Source: Chlamydomonas reinhardtii (Eukaryota; Chlorophyta; Chlorophyceae; Chlamydomonadales; Chlamydomonadaceae). From it: a DNA stretch of 64,000 nucleotides. The stretch's first letter is position 1. Every line of letters begins with the position of its first letter. A program made the position numbers and the translations under genes. The stretch lies in assembly GCF_000002595.2 (NCBI RefSeq), contig NC_057015.1, forward strand, positions 5,319,195 through 5,383,194, written 5' to 3'. Below the pieces are notes generated by a model. It was not told the origin of the DNA. It saw only the letters and a program-made list of their open reading frames with translations, and did not search any database. This document shows, in pieces, positions 12,901 to 24,000 of the stretch.

Positions 12901-13399
12901 GTTTACAGGCCAATCAGCTAGAACGCCTGGGTTCGTTCCAGCACTCTGAATGTGTTGTGAATGCCCTCAAGGGCGCACTCCGTCCGGCTGACGGCTCCGC
13001 AGCGACACTCCCTTACCCCGCGGCCAGCACCGCCAGCGTCAGACGCAGATAGTCAGTGGACGCTCCGCAGCACACAGCCACCAGCGGCGGGAGTGCTGGA
13101 GGTACCGGAGGTGCAGGGCCGCTGGCCACGGCCACCGCAGCTGCGCCCGGCGCTGCTGTCACCTGATTGGGGCTGTGCTCAGCCACACCACCCGGCTCTG
13201 TCTGCATCAGCCCGCCATGCAGCCATGTGCGCAGCCTATTGCTGAGGTTCCGCGCCTGCTGGGCGAGTTCGATTACTGGCAGGGTTGTGCCGCCGGCGAC
13301 GTCTGTTACCATCGCCGCGGCGGCGGACGGCGAGGCAAGTGCGGCTTGCGCCACCTCCCACAGCTCAGAATACCACTCCACATGGCCGGTACTTTCCAT
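6916..13399 (-). CDS. AASDH / AAE19-like acyl-adenylating enzyme with carrier and PQQ-propeller domains
   Basis: Seven exons. The N-terminal adenylation domain shows AAGCAFLPLDP across the first intron, the AMP-binding core YTSGSTGAPLG (about 12450), YGGSTEVT across an intron (about 11580/11500), YFRTGD (about 11010) and GRLDAQLKLPG (about 10690). It ends with the C-terminal lysine loop NPAGK (about 10225). An acyl-carrier domain follows with the attachment serine in AGATSLAAVE (about 9910). After it come PQQ/WD-like propeller repeats to the stop, ending FGCRDDCVYSL. This domain order is that of animal AASDH (ACSF4) and plant AAE19. The animal protein has been linked to lysine or beta-alanine metabolism, but the substrate here is unknown. 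The A3 core has Leu where most relatives have Lys. It shares a 410-bp divergent promoter region with the OMS1-like gene. Confidence 0.85.
9830..9865. repeat. Short tandem CCCTCCCG-type repeat in an intron
   Basis: Several near-perfect copies of an 8-10 base C-rich unit lie in the intron between the carrier-domain exon and the propeller exon of the AASDH-like gene. The non-template strand is pyrimidine-rich close to the splice site, as is common in volvocine introns. Confidence 0.6.
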
Positions 13400-13809
13400 C
13401 GTGCTTCACTGGATCAGCCAGTGTGCTGGAGTGCGCGCGAGTATGATGGCGAGGGCGTGGGGGCGGTGCGGCCGCAGTGCGTCGGGAAGACTACCCCGCC
13501 TCGACGCGCTGTGCCAACTCCCCGTTGCCCCGCTAAGCCTTAATCAGAGCTGGCAACATTCCGATGAGCTTGGTTGGCTGGCCCTTAGGAGTGGCGTGTT
13601 TCGACAGCATTTCCGCGGCTGTCGGCAACCGAACTAATTTGGTTTTCGCCTGCCAGTCGTGTCGCTGTACATGTCAAAGCTGGCGCCTTGAACACAGTCA
13701 CTATATATGTTGGTTCAATGACAAATGCTGCGTGCAAGCGCTAAATCAGACACGCTGTGACGTGCCATTCGGCATTTAGCCATCAGAGTTATATCTTTTG
13801 ACCACAACG
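13400..13809. promoter_or_regulatory. Divergent promoter region, AASDH-like / OMS1-like
   Basis: About 410 bases separate two start codons that face away from each other, so this segment must hold both 5' untranslated regions and both promoters. The right half (about 13640-13800) is AT-richer than the surrounding exons. No specific factor site was recognised. Confidence 0.55.
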
Positions 13810-16800
13810 ATGCTGCGAAAGACTCCATCACTCTCGAATGTAGTGCACGCTGTGCAGCAAAGGGCAAAGCCGGGGTCGGCATCAATCAGCACTCGCTCGG
13901 CGCTTGTGGGTGGGTCCTTCTCGCGACAGCAAATCCTCTGTGCATGAGCAGTATATGCAATACGGCGGCCGTCGCTGCGATGTCTGCTCTGGTCACCCCG
14001 ACACTCCTGGCTGGCACCCCACCCCACCAAGCTGGATACCAGCATGCCCCACCGCTGAGCCTGTATTTTGAGGCGTTGCCGTGGCCCCATCATGCTTGTC
14101 ATCCCCAACACCAATCTCTCACCGTAGGAGGAGCGCTTCTGTTCGGCGGCACAGCCTACTTCTCATATCGGTACTCTAATGCGCACGCTGTCCTGCCGAC
14201 ACCCGACCCCGACGCGCCGATTGACCCGGCAGCTGGGTTCCGCGTGTTTGATGCGATCGCGGACAAGTACGATGAGGCCATTGGACAGGAGGAGGCTGCG
14301 TTGTGGTAGGTGAATCGAGGCCGGCGAATCGCATCAGCTCGCATGCCATGAGGGAGAGCCACCTGACGGGTAGGGCAGCTTAATACTCTGTGGTTTCATG
14401 GTGCCCGTGTTTACCCAAAGCAGTAAGCGTGTTGTAACATGCGCATGTGCCGCCTCGTTCATGGTCGCGTGACAACAGGTATGGCACCATGCGCAAGTGG
14501 CTGCTCAAGCAGGCGAGCGGCGACGTGCTGGAGATATCGGTGGGCACAGGCCGCAACTTCAAGGCAAGGCGCCTCAGAGGGAAATATGAACATGATTACG
14601 TGACTGCAGTGGCAGCACAGCGCGGTGTTACACGCTGTTCTCCGGGCCAACGTGCGCACCCGCGTGCCTGCCTGCAACCAGTCCTTCTCCTATTGCTCCT
14701 ACTCGTCCTTCCCTCCTCCCATCTGCCTTACCTGGCTCGCAGTACTACGACCTGTCCGAGTCCAGCGGCGTTCGCTCGCTCACGTGCACAGACCTGTCGC
14801 AGCACATGCTGTTCCGGGCCGAGGACAAGGTGGGCGCGGGGCCACCGCACGCGCGGAATGGGGGGCGGGGGTCTGGCTCCGTGTGCGCGTGTGCGAATGT
14901 AGCCTGGTCAGGACAAGTCAACCCGGTCACCAGGTGCACAGGCGCGGACATAACCGCCTGGCCATGCTGGCGCCGGGTGTAGTCGTGGCACTGTGCGGCT
15001 GTGCTTTTGTGTGACAGCGTGCTCCCACTGCTCACCGCTGGACCGCCGCCGCCCCTGCCGCCCCCCCTGCCGCCCCCCCTGCCGCCCCCACTGCCGCCGC
15101 CACTACCCCTCTGTAGTTCTTCGACGAGCTTCAGCTGGGCATGAAGTACCCGCACGTCAAGGTCAACTTCGTGCTGGCGGACGCGCACGTGAGCGGGCCG
15201 CTACCGTTAGTGGCGGGCTGGAGAGCTTGGGCATGAGGCCGCGCAGCGGGCTGGGTTCAGTGCGCTGGGTTGTGTTCGGCATTGGCATTCATGTCGTTGT
15301 CCCAAGCTCATGGAGGTAACAAGTTCGTGTGAGGCCACCACCGGCGAACCCCCTGTCTTCGCAGTGTCTGGTGGACCCCAACGCCAAGGCGCCTGAGCCG
15401 CCGCCCAAGCCCAAGCCGCAGCCGCCGGCCCCCGGGAAGACTGTCATTCCAGGGCTACCCGCAGTGCCGCCACCGGCATCGGCGCCAGCTGCAGGCAGCG
15501 GGCCACAGGGCCAGCCAGCCAACGCGGAGCCCTACGTGTGAGTGCTTTGCCTTGCTTATCTTCAGCGTTGCTCCGGTGGTTTGGTTAGGCCGGAGATTGC
15601 GCTAAGTGCTGTACTAGTGATGCCCTGACGCGTGCGCTCCGTGTTTCATGCTCGTCCCGTCCCGCAGGGCGCCGTGGTGGGCCTATTGGCGGCACATGCC
15701 CCCACGGGAGGACGAGCCAGCGCCGGCAGCCAGCACGAGCAGTAGAAATGTCAACAGCAGCAGTAGCGGCAGCGTGGATGGCGGCGCTGTAGCGCCAGGC
15801 GAGGCCGCGCCGCACGTAAACCCAGAAGACATGCGGGAACTGCCGGGCTTGCACTCCCGCGGCCTGCTGAACCTGTTCCGCGTGCTGCTGCCGGAGTCAT
15901 CCCAACCCACCAGCAGTAGCAGCGGCGGCGGCAGCAGTAGTAGCAACAGCAGCAGCAGCAGCAGCGTTAGCAGCGGCATGGCAAGCAGCAACCCAGTCGG
16001 CACGCCCGCTAGCACGGGCGCCAACGGGTCCCAGGCAGTTGGGATAACGGTGCAGCAAGGCGCGGCCGCGGCGCCCGGCGCCCCACCCACTGGCCCTGCA
16101 CCCCGGACCCAGGCGGCGGGTGACTGCGGCTGCTCCCATGCACACCCGGAGGGCAAGGAGTGGCAGTACGTCCAGCGGTGTGCGACGGGGCAGCTGGAGG
16201 GCGGCGCCAAGCTGAGCCGCTTCGCTCCGGGGCAGTTTGACACGGTGGTGGACACGTTCGGGCTGTGCAGCCACGAGGACCCGGTGCAGGTGCGCGCCGC
16301 GATTGGTTCGTGGGGCAGGCTGGCGGAGGCGAGGGCTTGCGTGGGCGGGGCTCGGTGGGCTCTTTGAAGCGCTGGCTGGGAGGCAGTAACACTCTTGCTG
16401 CCCCTTCACACCCCCAGGTGCTCAAGGAGATGGCGCGAGTGTGCAAACCCGGTGGCCGCATCCTGCTACTGCAGGTAGGAGGGGCACCGGTACCTCTGAC
16501 TTGAGCATGCGACCCGTGCCGAAGCCACAGCAGTTGCTGTGCGTCCGGTTAAGTTCCTATTCATCCACCGTGGCGCGGCTGACTCGTGGCCTCTGAGCCC
16601 TGCCCTGTCTGCGTGCGCCCTGCTTGCCCCCAGCATGGCCGCTCCCACTACCAGTGGCTGAACGACAAGCTGGACGGCTCTGCCGTGGACCACCAGCGCA
16701 AGTGGGGCTGCCTGTGGAACCGAGACATCCTGGACATCGTGCAGCAGGTGTGGGGCTGGAAGGGCTGGCAAGGAAGGGCAGCCGCAGCTTGCAGTCCGTC

Positions 16801-17062
16801 GCCGGCGGTGACCGGGACTGCTTGATGTCAAGAAAGGGTGGCAGGGGAGGGATGCGCGCTACATCCTGTGGTACCATGAGTGTCGGTGCGCCTGCACGCT
16901 ACGTCGCACTCAGCTGTCCGCCCCTCCGCTCACTGCTCACATCTGCGGTTTTGTTTTCCGTGTGCGCCGCCGTGCCAGGCGGGGCTGGTGGTGGACAAGA
17001 GCACGCGGTGGCACTTCGGCACGTCCTACTACATTGTTGCCTACCCGCCAGTGCAGCGGTAG
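13810..17062 (+). CDS. OMS1-like mitochondrial SAM-dependent methyltransferase
   Basis: Ten exons: 13810-13909, 14128-14305, 14479-14563, 14743-14829, 15117-15188, 15365-15537, 15668-16289, 16418-16474, 16634-16747, 16979-17062. They give 523 aa. The N terminus (MLRKTPSLSNVVHAVQQRAK) is basic, hydroxylated and free of acids, like a mitochondrial presequence. It is followed by one short hydrophobic segment (GGALLFGGTAYFSY). SAM motif I is LEISVGTGRNF, a motif II-like stretch is CTDLSQHML, and DTVVDTFGLC and KPGGRILLLQ follow. The end, WHFGTSYYIVAYP, is typical of the yeast Oms1 family of inner-membrane methyltransferases. A Pro-rich and Ser-rich insertion of about 150 residues (exons 6-7) interrupts the fold between strands. 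Intron 3 begins with GC instead of GT. The substrate is unknown. Confidence 0.85.
14564..14742 (+). other. GC-AG intron in the OMS1-like gene
   Basis: The exon ends ...TTCAAG and the intron opens GCAAGG, then closes CTCGCAG before TACTACGAC. Joining here restores SVGTGRNFKYYDLS, the expected continuation of SAM motif I. No GT donor nearby keeps the frame. Confidence 0.8.
15890..15980 (+). repeat. AGC-rich low-complexity tract coding poly-Ser
   Basis: An imperfect AGC/GGC trinucleotide run inside exon 7 of the OMS1-like gene encodes a Ser/Gly-rich loop. It lies in an insertion that the methyltransferase fold does not need and may vary in length between strains. Confidence 0.7.
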
Positions 17063-18284
17063 CGGGTTGGATTGTGCTCTAGGTCATCTTGTCGCAATGA
17101 TTTACATAAGTATGGCGGTGCGGGGGTCACGGTGATGGCACAACTAAGTTTCATATTCTAGGAGGCTGATGGAGTGCCAAGTCACGCTGGTAGCCTGATA
17201 GCTTTTAGTGCTGGGGATTTTGTTGGCGCGACGTGACGGGGCAACTGAAGCAAGTAGCTGACATAGCTGAGTCCCGAGAAACAGTTGGCCGGGCGGGGGC
17301 CACGTTAACCTGCTGGCGCTGTCACGTACTCGCATGACGGCGAGCATAACATTCCCGCTGCTGCTGACGCAACACGTATTCCAGCTGCCACTGCTCCCGT
17401 CTGGCTGGCATAGCCTGCCCCGGCGTGCCTGTTGCTTGAAGCGGCTGTTCTGCTTTTGTGCCCATGGGCGGAGGCGCATGTAGCGGCCTGCGCCACACCT
17501 GCCGGTGCAGGGCAGCCGCAGCCTGCGCCACACAGCTCAGGGCAGCGGCCTGAGCCATCCCCAGCCCAGGCAGCTCACCCCGCTGGACTGCATGCGCCTG
17601 CTGGGTTTTACCCCGGCGAGGAGTGATGCGCCAACTGCCGGCAGCACCACCCACCCAGTCCAGGGCTGAATTGCGCCTCCGCAGCTGGCGCTAGGCACAG
17701 CATGCAGGAGGCGCCGACTGGCTTGCTTGGGAAGCTACGCGCCGGGCCGCTCGAGCTGACGGAGCACCAGCTCCTGACAGCGCTCCGAAAGTCCTCGCCG
17801 CGCCACGCGAGAGCCCTGCGGCAACTCCTGCTACTCTTGCTGCACTGTGCTGGCGCCGTCGCCAGCATGGCTACCCCAGCCGAGGCCCTCCTGATCACGC
17901 TGCTCCCGACGCGGGTAAAGCTGGATACCCGCCGCTGCTGCTGAAAGGAAAAAAGGGCTCGATAGGGAATGTGTATGCAGCGACCGTTACACACGCAACA
18001 ATGGTCAACAGCAAACCGCACGGCGGCTTGCCAGGCATGGTCCAACATGCGCGCATACCGGCTATGGACACGGAGCCCCTGCCACCAAGGCAGCTCGGGT
18101 CCGTTCGAAGGCCCCTCCTCAAAAAGAAGCCTGCACGCTACTCCTGTTGTCCTGGCTGGGGCTGGGCTCCAGCTGACCGTCTGCCATGCTCACGGTGAAC
18201 GCTGTTCTACTGCCCGACACCCCCGCCGCCAGCCCAGCGGAAGGCCCGGCTCCCGGCGCCAAGGTGGCGCCCAAATCCTCCCGC
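17063..18284. other. Convergent 3' region, OMS1-like / eS27
   Basis: This stretch holds the 3' flanks of two convergent genes. A plus-strand ORF (17702-17944) and overlapping minus-strand ORFs (17322-18048) are open, but none resembles a known family. They are probably untranslated. The eS27 poly(A) signal at 17986-17990 is the only clear element. Confidence 0.45.
17986..17990 (-). terminator. TGTAA poly(A) signal of eS27
   Basis: TGTAA on the minus strand, about 295 bases past the eS27 stop codon. TGTAA is the standard volvocine polyadenylation signal, and no other copy was seen between the stop and this one. Confidence 0.6.
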
Positions 18285-19400
18285 TTAGTCGCTCTTCCGG
18301 CGGAAAGAGCAGCCTGCAAGGAATGAGTGGCGCAATGCACAGGGCGTAAGAGCAGTTCCATCGGAATGGCTCTTGACTCTCTGCTGCAGCGCCCCCCCCC
18401 CACCCTATGCCGTGTCATTTTGGCCCCGATTTGCAAGCGACCGAGGCGTCAGCACTGCGGCGCTACCTTTCAACCCATGCCATCTCCCCGGGTGAGGGGC
18501 CACCGCTGGTAATATAAATACGGGTACCCCGGGGCCCGGCTCGGGGCCCGGCTCGTGTTGGGTCTCTCTCAACCTGAAGTGCCCTACCGCCCCGCTCGCG
18601 CGCGCCCAGAGCAGAATTGTGTGTAACCCAATAAACAAGACGCCAACCAGCTCCGCCGCCCTTGAGCGCCCGAGAACCTGTGATTCTAGTGATGCAGCCC
18701 CCGCAGCCCCATTTTCGCCAGCGCCCACCCAGCCGCTAGCTCCATTTGCTCCTTGGATAATCCAAGCGCTGCTGCTGCTTTATTGCGCCGAAAGCCTGGC
18801 CCTGCCGCTGCCACGATGCTCACCCTCGGTCAGGCGGGCGCGGCCACCGGTAGGGGTGCACAGAACAGACGAGCAGCTCCCGCACATGACGACCGTCTGG
18901 CTGTGAGAGAAGACGGTGGTGCTGCAAACAGAACGGGGAGGGCATGGTCACTATATAGTGGCGGCCGGCGCAGCCAAGGCCCAACCCCGCCCCCTGACCC
19001 CTAAAATTGCGAGCGAAGTCCGCCCATATGTAGACTCACATGTTGAAGCAGCCCTGGCACTTGACGTCCATGAAGAACTGCGGCGCCGGCAGCAAGGGAA
19101 GGTCAGTCTCTCGCAGGCCAAGGAGGTCCCCGCCCCAAGCTAAAATCATGCTTACCGAGTTGGGGCTCTGCACAAGGCGCTTCCGCTTGTGCTTCGTCTT
19201 CTCCAGCTCAGCTGGAGGGTTCAGAAGATCGATATCACTGGAGAGCACCTGTGTTCGCAGGCAGGGAGAACCAAAGCCAGAAAGATATCAGAAGACGTGT
19301 CCAAAGAATGTTAGCTCGGCGCCCTAGGGGCGGCTCCGTGTTTCGAGTTCAGGCGCCGCAATGCTAGGCTGCGCGCTGCAAGTATGCGCTAGCGCACCAT
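18285..19400 (-). CDS. RPS27: 40S ribosomal protein eS27 (RPS27e)
   Basis: Five exons: 19398-19400 (ATG only), 19156-19248, 19040-19077, 18824-18921, 18285-18313. They give 86 aa, the normal family length. The protein reads [13 protein letters not shown]...KKRL-like [12 protein letters not shown], then [40 protein letters not shown] and the end CSFRRKSD. The four zinc cysteines (CQGC and CGSC) are present. The protein sits on the small ribosomal subunit. The first exon is the start codon alone, as in the eL8 gene of this window. The last intron is about 510 bases. The exon before it has a tempting read-through ORF, but only splicing to 18313 restores the conserved C terminus. Confidence 0.93.
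18531..18556. repeat. Tandem GC-rich 12-mer in eS27 intron 4
   Basis: Two adjacent copies of a GGGGCCCGGCTC unit lie in the long last intron of the eS27 gene. No function is apparent. Confidence 0.6.
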
Positions 19401-21063
19401 TTTCGCACGGAGGGGCAGGCTCCGCGGTCAGCAAAAGGAGAGGGAGCTCTGAGTCGCGCTCAGCGACAATACCCTCCCTCCGCGCCATGGTACGGTGGCC
19501 CCATGCAGCCATTCCTGACGTTGCGCGCGAGGCCTGATGTTGCAACAAGTTAAACACGGCTCAACTTATATCTTAGAGTGGGCCAATGCTACTCGGTGAC
19601 CCGGACCCTTGGCACCATCCCGGCAGATGGTCGCCTGCACTCAGGCCGGAGAGAGCAGGCCCGCGTACTTCCAGTTGAGTGCCAAGGCCCTTCTATCGCT
19701 CCGAGTTGCTGAGTCGAGCAATGCTATGCGGCTGTGCGTGGGGCGTGCCTGTGCGGGTGGTCCTGCCAGGTCCTGCCCTACAGTGCGCTTTAAGGCCTTC
19801 TCCTTCCGTGATCCTGCCTGGCTCTGGTGCTTTAAGGGCCCAGAAGGGTCGCAGGGATGCTTTCCAGGACAGAGACTGTCAGGCAGGCCGCAGGCGCCAT
19901 GCTGATGGCTTACTAATCGATGGGAGCGGGAAATCGGGGGCACCGCCCCGGAACCCCGGCCGGCACAGGACCCTACACAACTCCCTCCCTCCCTCCCTTA
20001 CATGTCGTGCTGGGCACCGGTGGCGCTGGTGTTCTCCAGGTTGGTTTCGGGCGCATCCTTTCTGGTAGTCCCAACGCCAGCCCGGCCGGCGTCGTCCAGC
20101 CCAGCCATCCCAATACAGCAGCCACCTTCCGTCAGCCAGCCATGGGCGCGACCGTCCACAGCGTTTACCGTCGGTTACGAGGTAACATGTGAATTCGCAA
20201 CTTGCGCTACTGACTGCCTACTCTCGTGCCGCCTGCAAGCCCACTCCGCCTTCCGCTCTGGTCTACGTACGCATTAGTTCCGCAACACTCGTCAATAACT
20301 CACCAGCCAGGTTGACCCGGGTTCTGCGTGGCCGCTTATGTGCTCCAGCACCCCAAGCATCCCAATTACTCTACCAGCCAGACTGGGTGGGATTGTCTTC
20401 GGCACCGCGTGCTGGCTGGCACCCATTGGTGGGTCGCCCAGGTTCGCCCATTTGCACATGCCTTTACACAGGCACCCTCAAGCACCAACATGTGTGCTCT
20501 GCCCGTCCCCACGCCTCTACCTGAGCACCATACCTTCACTTATCCAGTACCATATGCCCGTGCTGTGGCCCTTTAGTACTTGTTACACGAGGCCTCCCGC
20601 ATCAGCTATGCCTTCTTGCCTACCCGGTACCGTCGTGCCTCGTGCGGTAGTCGGTTGCTACACAGTACCTCCATTAGCGGCGTGCTGACTGCCTGCCGAT
20701 TGCGTGCTCGTCTACGCACGTGCAGTGCGACAGTGAATGACAAGATGCCTCAGGTAGGAGAACCACAGTCCAGGTCATTGTGCATACTACGCCCCGCATG
20801 CATCCTTCAAGCGTGCAAGACACGTGGGGCACAGACAGAATTAGTTCGCTCGTCAAGTCATCAAGTTACCCGTCGTTCGCATATAATACCCTTTGGTGCA
20901 TATGACACCGCATCTTGGTCCACCCAGAGTCCTTGGCCGTGCACAGTCTCAGCAGTACTGACAAGTAACAGCAGCACACCACCCCCATTTACCATACGCT
21001 ATGTCTCACATCCTTAGCTCCCTCAGCCCTTTCATCACGCAGCCTTTACTCTCGCACTTCCTG
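19401..21063. other. Intergenic, DRP5B 3' flank and eS27 promoter side
   Basis: This is 1.7 kb without a recognisable protein. The right part should be the 3' untranslated region of DRP5B and the left end the eS27 promoter and 5' untranslated region. Composition from about 20,000 to 21,000 is clearly less GC-rich than the flanking exons. Open frames here resemble no family I know. Confidence 0.5.
20583..20587 (-). terminator. Candidate TGTAA poly(A) signal of DRP5B
   Basis: The first TGTAA on the minus strand after the DRP5B stop, about 480 bases downstream. Further copies at 20464-20468 and near 20,000 could be alternatives. Confidence 0.4.
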
Positions 21064-24000
21064 TCACAGGCACTTGGCCAGCTCCTGGAACTCATTCTTG
21101 CATTTGATCAGGCCCTCCACGCGGCGCGCCAGCATGTCGCGCTTGGACGCCAGCGCAGCCACCGCGCCCGCCGCTAAGGCACAGAGGGCAAAGGGAAAAA
21201 CGCAGTCAGGCTACACGCCGGCACACAGCGATAGCGATTCCCACCAGAACTACGGTACCGTAATACCAAGCTGAGCTCGCACGCGGCCTAGGCAGCGCGG
21301 TGGCAGGCAAGGTGGGACTCACCGCTGAACATGGTGCCGAAGTCCCCGTCGCTGCGCGCGAACAGGTCCAGTGACACCTCCAGCCCCAGGCGGTCCGTCA
21401 TGGGGTCCAAAAACGTGCTCTTCAGCGTGGCGGGCGCATACTGCGTCGCCACCGCCAGCCGAATCTTGCGAAACAGCGCCTCCGACGCCGACACAACGTC
21501 GTCAGACGACGAGCTGGCGCCACCGCCCGCTAGCACGCCGCCCACGCCACCTGCCCAGCATGAAGGATTCGTTGTCAATGAGCGCGTAAGCGGCATAGCC
21601 CCTGCTGCATACTGCCATACACACGGCATGGAGTTTGGGAAGGCCAATGCAATTCTGCAGGTCCCCTCGCACCTCCGTTCTGCAGCGCGACGCGGCGTGA
21701 CTTGGTCGCCCGCCTGCTGGGCGTGTTGTCCTCGAAGCGCCCCGGTCCCCCGGGAGCCCCGACACCGCCGCCCAGCTGCACAGCTTTGAGGCGCTCGTTC
21801 AGCACCTGGGCGGTGGCGGCAGAGGAGGGTGTCTCAGGCACCGTCATCTGCACTCGCGCCGGGCCAGGCGTTGGCATGGCGCCCTGCGCGGGTGCGTCGA
21901 CGGGGGCTCCACATCAAGCAAATGCAGGCCACACGCAGCTGCGCTTCGGTGTGTGCGCACGGCGACAATCGAACTGTTGCCAAGGTATGACATACGCAGC
22001 GCGGCGTCCTCCTCACCTCCGCATCCTCGGCAGCGCCGTCCATGTCGCCATCCTCTTCGCCCTCCACGTCCAGCGGGTCGCCCGGGTCGGGCACGTGCGC
22101 GTACATGTTCATGGCGAACTGGCTGGTAGCGGCCTCCAGGTGCGTGCGCAGCATGATGCGCGCCTGCTCCTCCAGCCGCGAGATGAAGGACTGATGCGCG
22201 CTCCGCAGCGTGGCGTGGAAGGAGATGTACGGGTGCAGGTTGTCCTTGCTGCCCACTGTACAGATTTGGGAAAGGCAGAGCATCCGGGTCAGGTATTAAA
22301 AGGCACAACAGGCGCAACATGTCGCAGCCAGCTGCGGTGCTTACGGGTAGCCGCGGCCCGGTCCGCAGCGATGTCAAACAGCCGGCGCAGGATGAAGGCC
22401 AGGCGCACGCACGCCGCGTCCAGCAGCGGGCCCAGCGCCTCCTTGGCCGCCTGGCGCGCAATGTCTTCGGCCGCCTTGGCCGCGCCCCCGTTGTGGTGCT
22501 TGCCCTTGTAGGCGTACATGATGTTCCGCAACCGGTCGTTGCTCATGCCTGCGCAGACATGATTAGGTGCTTAGCGCCGCGCTAGGGTAACACTGCACTT
22601 CAACAGCACACGGCACCCTTGCGTTGCGCCCAAGTGCAGTACCGATACCACTCACTCGTGGGGAAGCGGGTGTGCGCAACCGCCATATGGAACTCCTCCA
22701 GGCAGCGCTCAAACGCCGCCCCGCCAAAGAGCTTGCTGTCGTGGTGCAGCGGCTGCACGGAGGCTCCCGAAATGCCCGGCCACTGCACAGCCACAGAACC
22801 CAGCGCACGTCATGCTTTGCCCCATACAAGTTGCTCATGCTTGTAGCCCGCACCATGAGCCTGGCCTTGCTGCATGTACAGAAAACAAGGTATCGTACCT
22901 GCGGCGCGCGCGAAGCCGCCCGCTCCTCGTCTGTCGTCAGGCCGTGCTGCATGGGGTCGGGCTCCGCTGAGCCCTGCAGCAGCGACACCACCTGGCGCGC
23001 CACCGTGTCCGCGTACTTCATGGCCGCCCGCCGCAGCGCGCCCACGTCCTCCGCGCTCTTGAGCCGGATCTCCGCCGCCATCAGTTCGGTGGAGACCGCG
23101 TCGCAGCGCTCCTGCAGGAGCGCCAGGGTGGCGGGCGCCGCCTCGCGGTACCGACGGCTCAGTTCCTCCTCCAGGAACCTGTGGGGCAACCAGCGGTCAG
23201 GTGTGGTGTTTGATCAACACCACAGAATGCATGTTCGGCGACTAAGCAGTAGATGATAATCATACGCCGGATCCCCGCAAGCGCCCAGCCAGTGGTAACC
23301 TAAACGCAGGTGCAACGCACTTCTTCAAGTTGCTGAAGCCGATGCGGCTGGCGAACCGCTCCTCATCGAACCCGCCCTTAATGCCGTCCCGCATGTGCTT
23401 GTAGATGGCCGTGTCCACCTCCGTCATGCTCCGTCGCCACTCCGCGCTGCTCTGGATTACGCGGTCCTGTTAAGACAAGCAAGAATCCGTTAGCTCCGCT
23501 GCTGTACTGGTTTACGTCGCCAGCCCCACCACAGCCGGATGCCTGTACCGCCAACCATGCCTTGCTGCATGGCCGTTTACTTTCTTTCCAGCACAGTTGC
23601 ACAGATTTCGCGGTCGCAGACATCATACAAACTGAGGTTATACCTTGGGCAGCGCCACGAAAAAGGGCCGCACGTTGGGCGGCAGGTAGCCCGTTGCGGA
23701 CAGGTACTTGTCAACTTCCCAGCGCTCCGCAAACTCCTTCAGCCGGTTGTCGAACTTGCTTGCCACAATGACCTGGCGACCCGTGACCCACATGCGGCAA
23801 GTGTCAATCAATACAACTGTGAACGGCCCTGTTGCGGATTCTTCTGCGCTATCCTCCCTGGCCTGTCAACCCCTCGTTCTGCCCAGGCGCGCACCGTCCG
23901 CTGGAAGTAGGGGTCCACCTCCTGCACCACCCGCAGCCACAGCGAACTGGCCCACTCCACGCTGCTCTGCTGCAGGAACAGGATCATCCTGTACACGCCA

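Noticed and set aside
17322-18048. Minus-strand ORFs between OMS1-like and eS27 as a small gene
   Set aside because: They have no family resemblance and overlap the eS27 3' flank. I cannot support translation.
18780-18824. Read-through end for eS27 (TEGEHRGSG...) or a 22-28 base intron there
   Set aside because: Such an intron would be far too short. Splicing from 18824 to 18313 restores the conserved CSFRRK end with correct phase and length.
19600-21030. Plus-strand ORFs (for example 20338-20688 and 20580-21017) as genes
   Set aside because: The translations are low in conserved pattern and Cys/Pro-rich by composition, with no consistent splice structure. They lie in the DRP5B 3' flank.
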